Shown one piece after another: positions 8,046-16,097 of a DNA stretch of 64,000 nucleotides. The DNA comes from Magnetococcales bacterium. GTDB lineage: Bacteria; Pseudomonadota; Magnetococcia; Magnetococcales; DC0425bin3. Where the stretch lies: contig JADGBZ010000008.1 in NCBI GenBank assembly GCA_015231175.1, positions 1 through 64,000 on the forward strand. The letters are read 5' to 3'. The notes under the pieces are model-generated. The model had not been told where the DNA came from. It saw only the letters and a program-made list of their open reading frames with translations, and made no database searches. Position numbers and translations under genes: made by a program. Numbering within the stretch: the first letter of the stretch is position 1; every line of letters begins with the position of its first letter.

Positions 8046-8374
8046 GCAAGGTCGCGTATTTCTCGGAGAGCATGGCATGTCGGAGATAGGGGATATGTGG
8101 CAACCTGGGAGACCCGGATGGGTCGTCTTTCAGGGAAGGGAGTATGCCGAGCAATCTTTACAAGGGGAGCGAGGCAAAGGCGGCAACGGGAGTCGGATGG
8201 TTGCATGGTACCGATGAAGGCGGGTAACTCTGCTGGAGGGAAGGTGGCCACATCAGTAATCACCTTCCCGACCCCGGCGTAAAGGTAAGCGAGGACGGAA
8301 GAAGAAGCTGAAGAAGCGTTGGCCGAAGGGCAGAAATGACGCCACCAGGCGTTTGTGCGCGATTCTTGCTGATA
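8046..8374 (+). other. gene-free stretch resembling a group II intron 5' region remnant
   Basis: No full gene is seen here. One short plus-strand frame reads GCMVPMKAGNSAGGK. This resembles the GSRMVPMKAGNSAGGKG-type translation that I associate with sequence just upstream of group II intron reverse-transcriptase ORFs. No reverse transcriptase follows; the stretch runs directly into hicA. I treat it as a probable relic with low confidence. The antisense frame over this region and hicA is judged spurious. Confidence 0.3.
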
Positions 8375-8394
8375 TTCGCGCATTAATGTGCGAA
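8375..8394. promoter_or_regulatory. 20-bp dyad upstream of hicA, candidate HicB operator
   Basis: TTCGCGCATTAATGTGCGAA is a near-perfect palindrome (one mismatched pair) ending 10 bp before the first hicA ATG at 8405. HicB here has a C-terminal DNA-binding region, and such antitoxins usually repress their own operon, so this is a plausible operator. Confidence 0.5.
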
Positions 8395-8404
8395 AATGCG
8401 TCCC

Positions 8405-8626
8405 ATGAACGGCAACGAACTCCTCCGCAAGCTCAGAAAGTACGCCAAGGCCAACGGGCTCGATCTGATCCATGTGGCTGGACGCGGATCTGGGAAGGGG
8501 AGCCACTCTTACATTCTTCTGGGGTGCCGCCGAACGGCCATGAAATATTTGCGGAGCGAAATCAATCAGGGGTTGCTGGTCAAAATGCTGAAAGACCTTG
8601 GCTTGACCTTGGACGACATTCAATAA
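8405..8626 (+). CDS. hicA: HicA-type mRNA interferase toxin
   Basis: This small protein of 73 residues from MNGNELLRKLRKYAK is HicA-like. It has an N-terminal helix, then a beta strand with GSGKGSHSYILLG carrying the catalytic-type His of the HicA double-stranded-RNA-binding fold, and ends with LLVKMLKDLGLTLDDI. HicA toxins cleave mRNAs independently of the ribosome. An upstream ATG at 8396 would add three residues. The hicB start follows after 10 bp and is preceded by a strong AAGGAGG site, so antitoxin translation should exceed that of the toxin. The GRGSGKG insertion before the His is longer than in classic HicA. Confidence 0.75.
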   Translation: MNGNELLRKLRKYAKANGLDLIHVAGRGSGKGSHSYILLGCRRTAMKYLRSEINQGLLVKMLKDLGLTLDDIQ

Positions 8627-8636
8627 GGAGGTTTCC

Positions 8637-9065
8637 GTGAACCCGACCTATCCCTATGACCTTCATGAGGATCCCCCTGGTTGGTATATCTCGTTCCCGG
8701 ATGTCCCGGGGAGCAATACCGGGGATGCAACCCGGGATGACACCATAGATGGCGCCATGGATTGCCTCATTACTACCATGGAAGCCATTATGCACCAGCG
8801 CCAGGATATCCCCCCGGCAAGCCTGCCAAACAATGGTCAGGGAACCGTGACTCTCTCACCTTTGGTGATGGCCAAATTGGCTCTTTACCAGACCATGCGC
8901 AACCATGCCATGACCAACGTGGCTTTGGCCAATGCGCTTGGCATCCAGGAGAGTGCAGTGCGCAGGCTTCTTGATCTCCGGCATCAATCACATATCGGAC
9001 AGGTGGACCGTGCGCTTGCATCGCTTGGGAAGCGATTGATTGTCTCCGTTCAGGATGCGGCGTGA
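8637..9065 (+). CDS. hicB: HicB-type antitoxin
   Basis: The 142-residue protein starts at GTG, 5 bp after a TAAGGAGG ribosome binding site. The N-terminal half, with YPYDLHEDPPGWYISFPDVPG and an internal DATRDDTIDGAMDCL, is the partial RNase H-like HicB fold that binds HicA. The C-terminal half (LYQTMRNHAMTNVALANALG, then ESAVRRLLDLRHQSHI) is a helix-turn-helix of the type used for operon autorepression. It follows hicA directly. A repeat element begins 14 bp after the stop. Confidence 0.82.
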   Translation: MNPTYPYDLHEDPPGWYISFPDVPGSNTGDATRDDTIDGAMDCLITTMEAIMHQRQDIPPASLPNNGQGTVTLSPLVMAKLALYQTMRNHAMTNVALANALGIQESAVRRLLDLRHQSHIGQVDRALASLGKRLIVSVQDAA

Positions 9066-9078
9066 TGGAGCGGATCCA

Positions 9079-9208
9079 CACAGGGAGCCAGCCCCCTGGA
9101 CCTCCATTCGTGGCCGGGTGGTAAATGGTTACGGTTTTCGTAGCCATTTACCACCCTCGCAAGAAAGGCCTGGATATGAAAGCCTCTGTCATGGCTTTGC
9201 CCCGTTGC
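9079..9208 (-). repeat. dispersed hairpin repeat, copy 6 (two ends back to back)
   Basis: The distal end of one reverse copy (CAGGGAGCC through GGTGGTAAATGGTTAC, 9079-9132) meets the proximal end of another (GTAGCCATTTACCACCC through ATGAAAGCC, from about 9139). The two ends form a long inverted repeat of about 17 bp around GGTTTTCG, which could fold as a hairpin. This arrangement shows what the element termini look like. Confidence 0.7.
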
Positions 9209-9253
9209 AAAGCATCTCTTGCAGTGGCGCCGAATGGTTATGCGGCGCCGAGG

Positions 9254-10348
9254 CTACATCTTGAAACCAATACCCAACAGATCGATCGGCACGCCCGACG
9301 TGGTGGTGGTCGAGCCTGCCTCAACCATCATGCCGGTACCCGCCAGCAAAGTCGGTGTTGCACCCGGTGTGGGGGCTGTTGACGTGGCCCACCCATTCCA
9401 GGGTGAGTTCAGAGTAAATGTGCTGGTCTCGTCGCTCCCTGCCGCTCCATTCACGACAACATTGGAAGTGGTGACATTGCTGCCAAGGGTCACCGTTTGC
9501 GTCATGGAACCAATGATATATCCCGAGTTGGCCTTGCCAAACACCCCCACCTGCCATGTGCCGTTCGCGTCGTCGGCGGTGATGGCTTTGGCCGTCGCCC
9601 CGATCACGACGCCATAACCCAGGGCGACCGGATCTTTCATGTCGATCAACATGACGTTTTGGCCGTTGGCGGCTTGGTAGGCCATGGCGGTGCCGACTTC
9701 CCGGCTTTCTTGAAGGATTTGCCATTTACCCCCGCCCAGGGTATTGATCGTGCCGCTTGATCCAGGGCAGAATGGATCCGTGGCATAATTGGCGTTGGCG
9801 CAACTGTTCCACGTCCCATCGCTGCCGATACGGAAGGTGCCATACTCGGTGTTGGCCGCCACCGCTGAACAGTCGAGGGTGGGGCACCTGTAAGAGACGT
9901 AGTTGTAGGTTGCAGCCGTCGCCGCCAGGGAGGTGAGGGGGTTGCTGAACCCCACGATTGAGACCGTTCTTGTGTTGCCGTTGAAATTTTCCCGAATGGC
10001 CGCAACCAGCATGCCGCCCTTGAGAATGATGGCCTTCGCGTTCGGGATGTTGGAGAGTGCGTAGGTGCCGTCACCGTTGGCGATAAGCTTGCCGGAACCG
10101 GTTTTTCCTGTCAGGCCGTATTGGCTCTCGACGATCGTGTAGTTGTAAGTTAAACTTGAGGTATCCATGGTGTAGCTCACCAGCTCACCTGCCGCTGCCG
10201 CGCTCGTGTAGGTGACCGGACTTGGAGTGGAAGTTGTGGTGGTGGCAGCAGGGGTTCCACCACCATCCCCACCGCCACCGCCACAACCCGCCACGGATAT
10301 CAGGCAGGAGAGCGCCAGTAAACCCTGAGAAAATGGCCTCGATTTCAT
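9254..10348 (-). CDS. predicted secreted lipoprotein of unknown function
   Basis: I place the start at MKSRPFSQGLLALSC, preceded by an AAGGGAAAGGA site; 28 more codons are open upstream (to 10432). The signal peptide ends in a lipobox, ISVAGC, followed by a Gly-rich and then a Thr/Ser/Pro-rich linker, so the 364-residue product should be lipid-anchored. The mature part is rich in Gly, Thr, Asn and beta-type repeats, with a few Cys (YRCPTLDCS, NSCANA, PFCPG) that may form disulphides. I do not recognise a family. It is transcribed away from the neighbouring membrane-protein gene. Confidence 0.75.
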   Translation of the reverse strand: MKSRPFSQGLLALSCLISVAGCGGGGGDGGGTPAATTTTSTPSPVTYTSAAAAGELVSYTMDTSSLTYNYTIVESQYGLTGKTGSGKLIANGDGTYALSNIPNAKAIILKGGMLVAAIRENFNGNTRTVSIVGFSNPLTSLAATAATYNYVSYRCPTLDCSAVAANTEYGTFRIGSDGTWNSCANANYATDPFCPGSSGTINTLGGGKWQILQESREVGTAMAYQAANGQNVMLIDMKDPVALGYGVVIGATAKAITADDANGTWQVGVFGKANSGYIIGSMTQTVTLGSNVTTSNVVVNGAAGSDETSTFTLNSPWNGWATSTAPTPGATPTLLAGTGMMVEAGSTTTTSGVPIDLLGIGFKM

Positions 10349-10522
10349 TTTTTTCCTTTCCCTTGCAAGTTTATTACTGCATGTCATAGGGCTACGCCTT
10401 GAGGAAAAGAAAGATATCCTATCGACTGGCATCTTTCAATATATATCATTAACTGAATGTGATTTTTGAAAACAACCCTTTTTACATGATCACTTGCATG
10501 AATGATTTCAGGGGTATGACGC

Positions 10523-11296
10523 ATGCGCAAACGATCCATCATCATGTCACTTCTCCTGGCAGCAGTTTTTTTCACGCCTGATGCCATACCCCAGGTCGGG
10601 ATGGGTTTTGGTCTCGGGTCAGGCTTGGCAGCCGGCATGGCCGACCAGGAGCCCTGCCGGTTTCTCAATGATGGTGGGAAACGGGCGCCGGTTGGAGCGG
10701 TGGTTGCTCTCCTGCTGCTGGCAGGGTTGGCGTTTCTTCTCTACCGCTGGGGGGTGACGCCCGGTTTTGCCGCAGGACTCAAATGGATGACCGGTTTGTT
10801 CCTGTTGGCGTTCCTGCTGACGGCATCATGGACCTGGCGCAGTTGGCAGGATTGGCGGAAGTTCGGGGAGGTGATCTTGTCGGTGACGCCCTGTCCACCC
10901 CGCCTCGGAATGCCGATGCGGGCAGAAGTGATCCTGGCAGGGGAACCTGGACCGGGAGCGTTGCCGCCCGGGGAAGAGACCTTGCACCTCACGCTGGTTT
11001 GCGAAAAATCAACCTGGATACCGGGTTCGGATGTGGGAGAGGTCAAGGGTTGGCAGGAACAGATTGAGACTCTCTGGCAAAAGGTTCAGCAAGCCGGGAG
11101 GATACCCACGGCGTCCCATCCAACCTATGTGGCCACCTTCGATCTGCCGCAGGGGCATCCAGCCAGCGCCCCGCCAGCGTCCAAACCTCTGCACGCCCCC
11201 GCCCAACCCCAACCCGGGATCCGTTGGATTGTGCATCTTCGGGGCGATGGCGGCTTGGCTTATCTGGATCGCCGTTTTGAAGTGCCGATCTACTGA
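10523..11296 (+). CDS. membrane protein of unknown function
   Basis: The 257-residue protein has an N-terminal hydrophobic segment (SLLLAAVFFTPDA), a second around residues 57-73 (VVALLLLAGLAFLLYRW) and a third around 88-105. A soluble domain of about 150 residues with alternating beta-type strands follows (for example ILSVTPCPPRLGMPMRAEVILAG in part, and WIVHLRGDGGLAYLDRRFEV at the end). I recognise no family. It overlaps the convergent CoA-hydrolase gene by 7 bp. A divergent AT-rich gap of 174 bp separates it from the lipoprotein gene. Confidence 0.7.
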   Translation: MRKRSIIMSLLLAAVFFTPDAIPQVGMGFGLGSGLAAGMADQEPCRFLNDGGKRAPVGAVVALLLLAGLAFLLYRWGVTPGFAAGLKWMTGLFLLAFLLTASWTWRSWQDWRKFGEVILSVTPCPPRLGMPMRAEVILAGEPGPGALPPGEETLHLTLVCEKSTWIPGSDVGEVKGWQEQIETLWQKVQQAGRIPTASHPTYVATFDLPQGHPASAPPASKPLHAPAQPQPGIRWIVHLRGDGGLAYLDRRFEVPIY

Positions 11297-13200
11297 AAAT
11301 CCATCTGATAATAGATGATCTCATCTTCGATGCGGCTGGTGAGCTTGAGACCGCTGCCTTCAAAGACGGCGCGCATGGGGCGGTTGGAGACCAGAGTCTC
11401 GGCGGTAAATCCCCGGATGCCGTTGCGTTTGGCGAGGGTGACGAGGTAGCGCATGACAAATGTGCCGATCTTGTGGCCCTGCCAGGCATCCCGGACCACA
11501 AAAGCCACCTCGGCGCGGTTGTGGATGGGGTCGAGGTAGTATCCACCCACGGCAATGATCTGTTCCCCGTAGGACTCGGGGATGGTGCCGACCAGGATGA
11601 CATCCCGGCGATGGTCGATGTAGACGAACTGCTTGAGCTGTTGAAACGTGAAGCGCTTCAGATTGCTCATGAAACGGCGATAGACCGTGATCTGGGAGAG
11701 GGAGTAGAGCATCTCCCGTATGGAAGGTTGATCGGTGGGCAGCGAAGGACGAAACACGATCTGCTCGCCGTTTTCCAACAGCAGGGTGGTTTTCAGGTCA
11801 CGCGGGGCAATCAGGGTCTTGCCATCCACGGCAGCCAACTCGGGATGGACATAGTGACGGCGGATGGCCTCGTGGAGCAAATGGGCCCGAAAGTCAGGGT
11901 GCGCGATGCTGATCATGGCCATGACACGCTCCTGGATGCTTTTGCCATGCAGGTATGCCACCCCGTGTTCGGTCACGACATAGTGAACATGTCCACGTCC
12001 CAGTCCGCTGCCGGCCCCTTCCCGGAATTGCGCGACAATGCGCGAAACCTTCCCACCCTCGGCGGTGGCGGCCAGGGCGATGATGGATTTGCCCCCAGGT
12101 GCTCGTGTGGCGCCATGGCTGAAATCGACCAACCCCCCTATCCCGGAATAAAGACGGTCGCTGATGGCATCGGCACAAAGTTGCCCGGTCAGATCCACCT
12201 CCAGAGCGGTGTTGATCGCCACCATGTGACGCTGCCGGGAGATGATGGCAGGATCGTTGACATACTCGGTGGGGTGGAAGGCGATGCGGGGATTGTTGTG
12301 GACAAAATCGAACAGTTTTTGGGTTCCAAGCGCAAAACTGGTGACAATTTTTCCCGGATCCAGGCTTTTGCGTACTCCGGTAAGACTCCCTTGCGCCACC
12401 AGCTCCATGAGGGTATCGCTGATCACGTCGGAGTGGATGCCAAGATCGTGTTTGTCAGCCAAAAAAGGGAGGATGGCCTGGGGGAGTTGGCCCAGTCCCA
12501 CCTCCACGGTGGCGCCATCTTCCACCAGAGAGGCGACATGGCGGGCAATGTCGCGGGTGGTCACATCGACGGGAGTGGGTGGGTGTTCACGGAGCGGTTC
12601 ATCCACGGGAACCAGCCAGTCGAGATCCTCGACGTGCAGGAAGCTCCCCCCCAGGGTGCGCGGCATGTGCCGGTTGACCTGGGCGATGACCAGAGCCGCA
12701 TTGCTGGCGGCGCTCTTGACCACGTCCACGGCCACCCCCAGGCTGACCATGCCCCGAAGATCGGGTGGGGTCACCTGAATCAGGGCTACGTCCAGCGGCA
12801 TCTGTCGGTTGGCAAACAGGGGAGGTATCTCCGACAGTGACACTGGGGTGTAATCCTGAAGCCCCTTGCTGGGGCCGATCTGGGCGTTGTCGGCTACGTA
12901 AAAGGTGTTGACGGTAAAAATATCCTGCAACTCCCGGGTGGCGAACGGGGAGTCGCCGAGAGTCAGCAGGTGTATGATCTCGATATCGGCCAGGGAGCGT
13001 CCGAGAAGAGCCAGGGTACGCAACAAGGCCTGGGGTTCACCACAACCGGAACCGACAAAGATACGCTGGCCCGGCTTGATGTGCGCCAGGGCCCGCTCCG
13101 GGGTGGTGACCCAGGAGCGGTATGTCTCCTGCCAATGCGGGTCGGGTGCGGTGGGCCCTGCGTGTGGATCCGGATTCATGGTTGCGGGATTGGGGGTCAT
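11290..13200 (-). CDS. acetyl-CoA hydrolase/CoA-transferase fused to a GNAT domain
   Basis: The 636-residue protein has an N-terminal CoA-transferase/acetyl-CoA hydrolase region of about 450 residues (IKPGQRIFVGSGCGEPQALL, VEVGLGQLPQAILPFL, HPTEYVNDPAIISRQ). A GNAT acetyltransferase domain from about residue 470 follows (VAFVVRDAWQGHKIGTFVM, the V-x-x-x-x-Q-x-x-G-x-G/A acetyl-CoA loop; YLVTLAKRNGIRGFTAETL). It may move CoA between acyl groups while the GNAT part acetylates or senses acetyl-CoA. The start overlaps the stop of the CoA-ligase-like gene as ATGA, so the two are probably made together. Confidence 0.85.
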   Translation of the reverse strand: MTPNPATMNPDPHAGPTAPDPHWQETYRSWVTTPERALAHIKPGQRIFVGSGCGEPQALLRTLALLGRSLADIEIIHLLTLGDSPFATRELQDIFTVNTFYVADNAQIGPSKGLQDYTPVSLSEIPPLFANRQMPLDVALIQVTPPDLRGMVSLGVAVDVVKSAASNAALVIAQVNRHMPRTLGGSFLHVEDLDWLVPVDEPLREHPPTPVDVTTRDIARHVASLVEDGATVEVGLGQLPQAILPFLADKHDLGIHSDVISDTLMELVAQGSLTGVRKSLDPGKIVTSFALGTQKLFDFVHNNPRIAFHPTEYVNDPAIISRQRHMVAINTALEVDLTGQLCADAISDRLYSGIGGLVDFSHGATRAPGGKSIIALAATAEGGKVSRIVAQFREGAGSGLGRGHVHYVVTEHGVAYLHGKSIQERVMAMISIAHPDFRAHLLHEAIRRHYVHPELAAVDGKTLIAPRDLKTTLLLENGEQIVFRPSLPTDQPSIREMLYSLSQITVYRRFMSNLKRFTFQQLKQFVYIDHRRDVILVGTIPESYGEQIIAVGGYYLDPIHNRAEVAFVVRDAWQGHKIGTFVMRYLVTLAKRNGIRGFTAETLVSNRPMRAVFEGSGLKLTSRIEDEIIYYQMDFQ

Positions 13201-15290
13201 GTTGGCCCCTCGTGCGGGATGAGGTTGATCCGGACTTGTCCCACCAGGGGTGGGGTTCCCGGCAGGTCCGTGATCAGGGGGTTGATCTCCAACTCCTGGA
13301 TGGCTGGAAAATCGGTGGCCAACTGGCTGAGGCGTTGCAGGCTTTCGGCGATATCGTTCAGGCCTCTTTCCGAGCCGAGTTGGGAAAAAGAGCGGGTGCT
13401 GCGTAGCATCTGCATCGCCTCGTCGGCGGTGATGGGGGCCAGATGAAAGCTGACATCCTGCATCACCTCAACAGATGTGCATCCGGCGCCGAAGGTCAGC
13501 ATGGGACCGAACAGCGGATCGCGCAGCATGCCGATGACCACCCGGCGCCCCGCCGGGAGGGTGCGTTCCACGGTGATGCCAGGCAGACTGCTGGCGGGAA
13601 GTTGACGTTGCAGGCGCAAGGTGAGCAGGTCGTAGGTGTCGCGGACCTCTTCAGGGTTGCGCAAACCTTCCCGGAAAAGATCGGTTGTGGCAAGGACAGG
13701 CGCCTCGGAAGCCGCCACGCTCAGGGTGACCGGGTAGCCGATACGTTCCGCCCACTCCATGGCCGCATCGACATCATCGACTGTCTGGGCGTGGGGAACC
13801 AAAAAACCATAGGCGGACAGAATCTCCCGCGCCCGTATCCCCTGAATCTGGACCTGGTGGGTGCGTCGATGGGAGTTGATGATGCGCTTGACCCGGGTCT
13901 GATTGACGGGAAAGTGGGTCACGACCCGTGGGGGGCGTTGTTGCCAGGTGTGGCGGTGGTGCATGGCCGCCAGGGCGACAATGGCCCGGGAGGGGCTGGT
14001 ATACAGGGGGAGGTTGCCACCTGTCAAAAGGGGCAGGTGACCATCCGGGGAGGGCGGGGCGCCGACGAGGGCCACCAAAACCGGCTTGCGCTCATGGGGG
14101 TCGGCATGCAGGCGGAGGACGATCTCCTCCAGGGGCGCCGCAGGGAGTGGGGCGACCACCACCACCACGGCATCCACCTGGGGATCGGTCAGGAGCGTCT
14201 CCAGGGCGATGGCGTACAGGTCAGGGGTGGCCTGCGCACCCAGATCCAGGGGGACGCCGGGTTGGGGAGGCCATGGCAACACCTTTGCCAGGCTGGCCAG
14301 GGTTGCCGGTGTGGGCTCGGCGACTGTCAGGTTGACGGCATCCAGGGTATCGGCGGCCATGACCGCCAACCCTCCGGCGTTGGAGATGACCCCAACCCGA
14401 CCACCGCAGGGGAGGGGTTGCCGGGCGAGGGCCATGGTAAAATCCTGGAGTTGCTCCAGGGTGTGGACGCGAATCGCCCCAACGCGCCGGAAGGCTGCGC
14501 CATAGGCCAGATCCACGCCGGGAAAACCACCTGTATGCAGCAGCGCCGCCCGTCGTCCTGCCGGGGTGATCCCCACCTTCATGACGATCACCGGTTTGGT
14601 GGCTGCCGCCTCCTCGGCGGCCTTGAGAAAGCTGGGTCCATCGCTGATGGTCTCCAGAAAGCAGACAATGACCTTGGTTTCCGGATCCCGGGCAAGCCAG
14701 GCGAGAAAGCTGACTTCATTCAGGTCAGCTTTGTTGCCGATTCCGGCCAGTTTGGCGAGGCCGATTTTCATATGGACCATCCAACCCAGCAGGGCGCTGC
14801 ACACCGCACCCGATTGGGAGATGATCGACACGCCGCCGATGGGGGGGAGGGGGCCATCATGGGTGGTGGCGTTGAACAGGCGCAACCGGTTGATCAGGCC
14901 AAGGCAATTGGGTCCAAGGAGGAGAGTGCCTGCCTCCCGGCAGAGTTGGGCGACCCGTTCCTGGACGGCAGACCCTTCCGGGCCAGCCTCGCGAAATCCG
15001 GCGCTGATCAGAACGATCCCTTTGACCTGAGCCCGGATCGCCTGCCGCACGGCGGCCTCCGCTTCGGCCTGTGGCGACACCACGATGGCCAGATCGATCC
15101 CCTCCACCCCGTCCAGGGAGGGGCAACATGGCATGCCCCGAATGGCAGGAAGGCGCGGATGCACCGGATAAATTTTTCTGCCAAATCCGCCGCGCAGGAG
15201 GTTGTCCAAAATCTGGCCACCGGTCTGACCGGGATCCGTGGTCAGACCCAGAATGGCGACGCCCTGGGGATCAAACAAGATTTTCAGCAC
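13197..15290 (-). CDS. NDP-forming acyl-CoA synthetase-like protein with altered ATP-grasp site
   Basis: The GTG start at 15290 has AAGGA 10 nt upstream. An ORF extension to 15329 would read codons from a repeat element, so I reject it. The 697-residue product has a CoA-binding Rossmann domain (ILFDPQGVAILGLTTDPGQTG), a ligase domain with the phospho-His region LLHTGGFPGVDLAYGAAFRRVG, a second CoA-ligase domain (GVISNAGGLAVMAAD) and a C-terminal ATP-grasp domain. In the ATP-grasp part the usual VLK and HKSDVGGV segments are replaced by TLSVAASEAPVLATTDLF, so ATP binding is doubtful. PatZ-type proteins also carry an inactive ligase part. Confidence 0.8.
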   Translation of the reverse strand: MLKILFDPQGVAILGLTTDPGQTGGQILDNLLRGGFGRKIYPVHPRLPAIRGMPCCPSLDGVEGIDLAIVVSPQAEAEAAVRQAIRAQVKGIVLISAGFREAGPEGSAVQERVAQLCREAGTLLLGPNCLGLINRLRLFNATTHDGPLPPIGGVSIISQSGAVCSALLGWMVHMKIGLAKLAGIGNKADLNEVSFLAWLARDPETKVIVCFLETISDGPSFLKAAEEAAATKPVIVMKVGITPAGRRAALLHTGGFPGVDLAYGAAFRRVGAIRVHTLEQLQDFTMALARQPLPCGGRVGVISNAGGLAVMAADTLDAVNLTVAEPTPATLASLAKVLPWPPQPGVPLDLGAQATPDLYAIALETLLTDPQVDAVVVVVAPLPAAPLEEIVLRLHADPHERKPVLVALVGAPPSPDGHLPLLTGGNLPLYTSPSRAIVALAAMHHRHTWQQRPPRVVTHFPVNQTRVKRIINSHRRTHQVQIQGIRAREILSAYGFLVPHAQTVDDVDAAMEWAERIGYPVTLSVAASEAPVLATTDLFREGLRNPEEVRDTYDLLTLRLQRQLPASSLPGITVERTLPAGRRVVIGMLRDPLFGPMLTFGAGCTSVEVMQDVSFHLAPITADEAMQMLRSTRSFSQLGSERGLNDIAESLQRLSQLATDFPAIQELEINPLITDLPGTPPLVGQVRINLIPHEGPT

Positions 15291-15306
15291 GTTACAGCAA
15301 TCCTTG

Positions 15307-15456
15307 TGTAACCATTCAAAGCCCGGCAACCAATCGGGGTCCAGGGGGCTGGCTCCCTGGCGGGTCCAGGGCAGCGCCCTGGTGGGGTTCGGGGCGAAGC
15401 CCTGACAAAGGCTTTCATGTCCGAGCTTTTCCTGAAGGGGTGCCGAACGGTTGCAC
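15307..15456 (+). repeat. dispersed hairpin repeat, copy 7 (most complete)
   Basis: A forward copy with both ends: GTAACCATTCAAAGCCCGGC at the left, and GGGGTGCCGAACGGTTGCAC at the right, which is its imperfect inverted repeat. Between them lie the CCAGGGGGCTGGCTCCCTGG hairpin, CCAGGGCAGCGCCCTGG, GGGGTTCGGGGCGAAGCCC and AAAGGCTTTCATG. Confidence 0.9.
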
Positions 15457-15464
15457 GCTTTCAG

Positions 15465-16097
15465 CTATTGGGGGCTGGATGATCTCTGGTTACCAAGCAG
15501 CAATCCTTGCCGGTTGGCCTCCAGCCAGACGAAGGGTGATATTTTTTTCAGATGGTCGGATGTGAACTGTTGGTCGAAGTAGTCCTGGAAATGTTGGACG
15601 CGCACTCTCTTGATGTCGGGGTCGTTTAGCTTCAGGCGGGTAATGGTATCTTCCACTTGTTTGGTTTTTTGCGCGTCAAAATCCCTGGCAGGGTAAATGT
15701 GGCCTGTGATCAATTCAAGCTGAAACCAGCCATTGGTCACGGTGAACGGGTCGAGCACATCGTCAAACTTGTTCTTTCGGTTGTTCATGGCCTGGCAGGC
15801 CAGGCGATAATTGTCCCACTCGTAGGCCAACCTGGCTTGGTGTTGGGATTTGGCGACAAAGTGATCGACCGAGGCTACCCCCAGCACTCTCTCAAAATGG
15901 ATGGCAAGGTAGGCACAGATTCCCCCATAAGCCTTATAGAGATCACCCAGGGATGTGCGCCAGAAAGGGGCAAGTTCGCTCCCTTTTGAGGGAAGTTGAT
16001 CGACGGCGATGCCTTTTTTGCGCAGATCGGCAAGGCCTTTTTGCCGGACATCTTTGTCAAATCCGGCTGGTTCGGGCTGGAGCTGCACGCGGATCAT
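15465..16097 (-). CDS. PtuB-like HNH endonuclease
   Basis: The 210-residue protein starts at an ATG that overlaps the stop of the upstream ATPase-TIR gene as ATGA; a GTG three codons earlier is less likely. The HNH core spans about residues 61-108: GGICAYLAIHFERV, then SVDHFVAKS (Asp78-His79, catalytic pair), then EWDNYRLACQAMNNRKN. This matches the TIGR02646-type HNH proteins that accompany PtuA-like ATPases, although the second Cys of the usual CxxC is not present. LDPFTVTNGWFQLEL follows, as in the family. It is the likely nuclease effector of the two-gene system; a repeat element lies just downstream. Confidence 0.8.
   Translation of the reverse strand: MIRVQLQPEPAGFDKDVRQKGLADLRKKGIAVDQLPSKGSELAPFWRTSLGDLYKAYGGICAYLAIHFERVLGVASVDHFVAKSQHQARLAYEWDNYRLACQAMNNRKNKFDDVLDPFTVTNGWFQLELITGHIYPARDFDAQKTKQVEDTITRLKLNDPDIKRVRVQHFQDYFDQQFTSDHLKKISPFVWLEANRQGLLLGNQRSSSPQ

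Noticed and set aside
8042-8623. A 193-codon minus-strand frame across the hicA region
   Set aside because: It is antisense to hicA, has no ribosome site or family resemblance, and its composition fits a shadow frame.
13197-15329. The longer N-terminus MPGFEWLHKDCC of the CoA-ligase-like protein
   Set aside because: The added codons are read from the end of a dispersed repeat; a GTG with AAGGA at 15290 fits the family start better.
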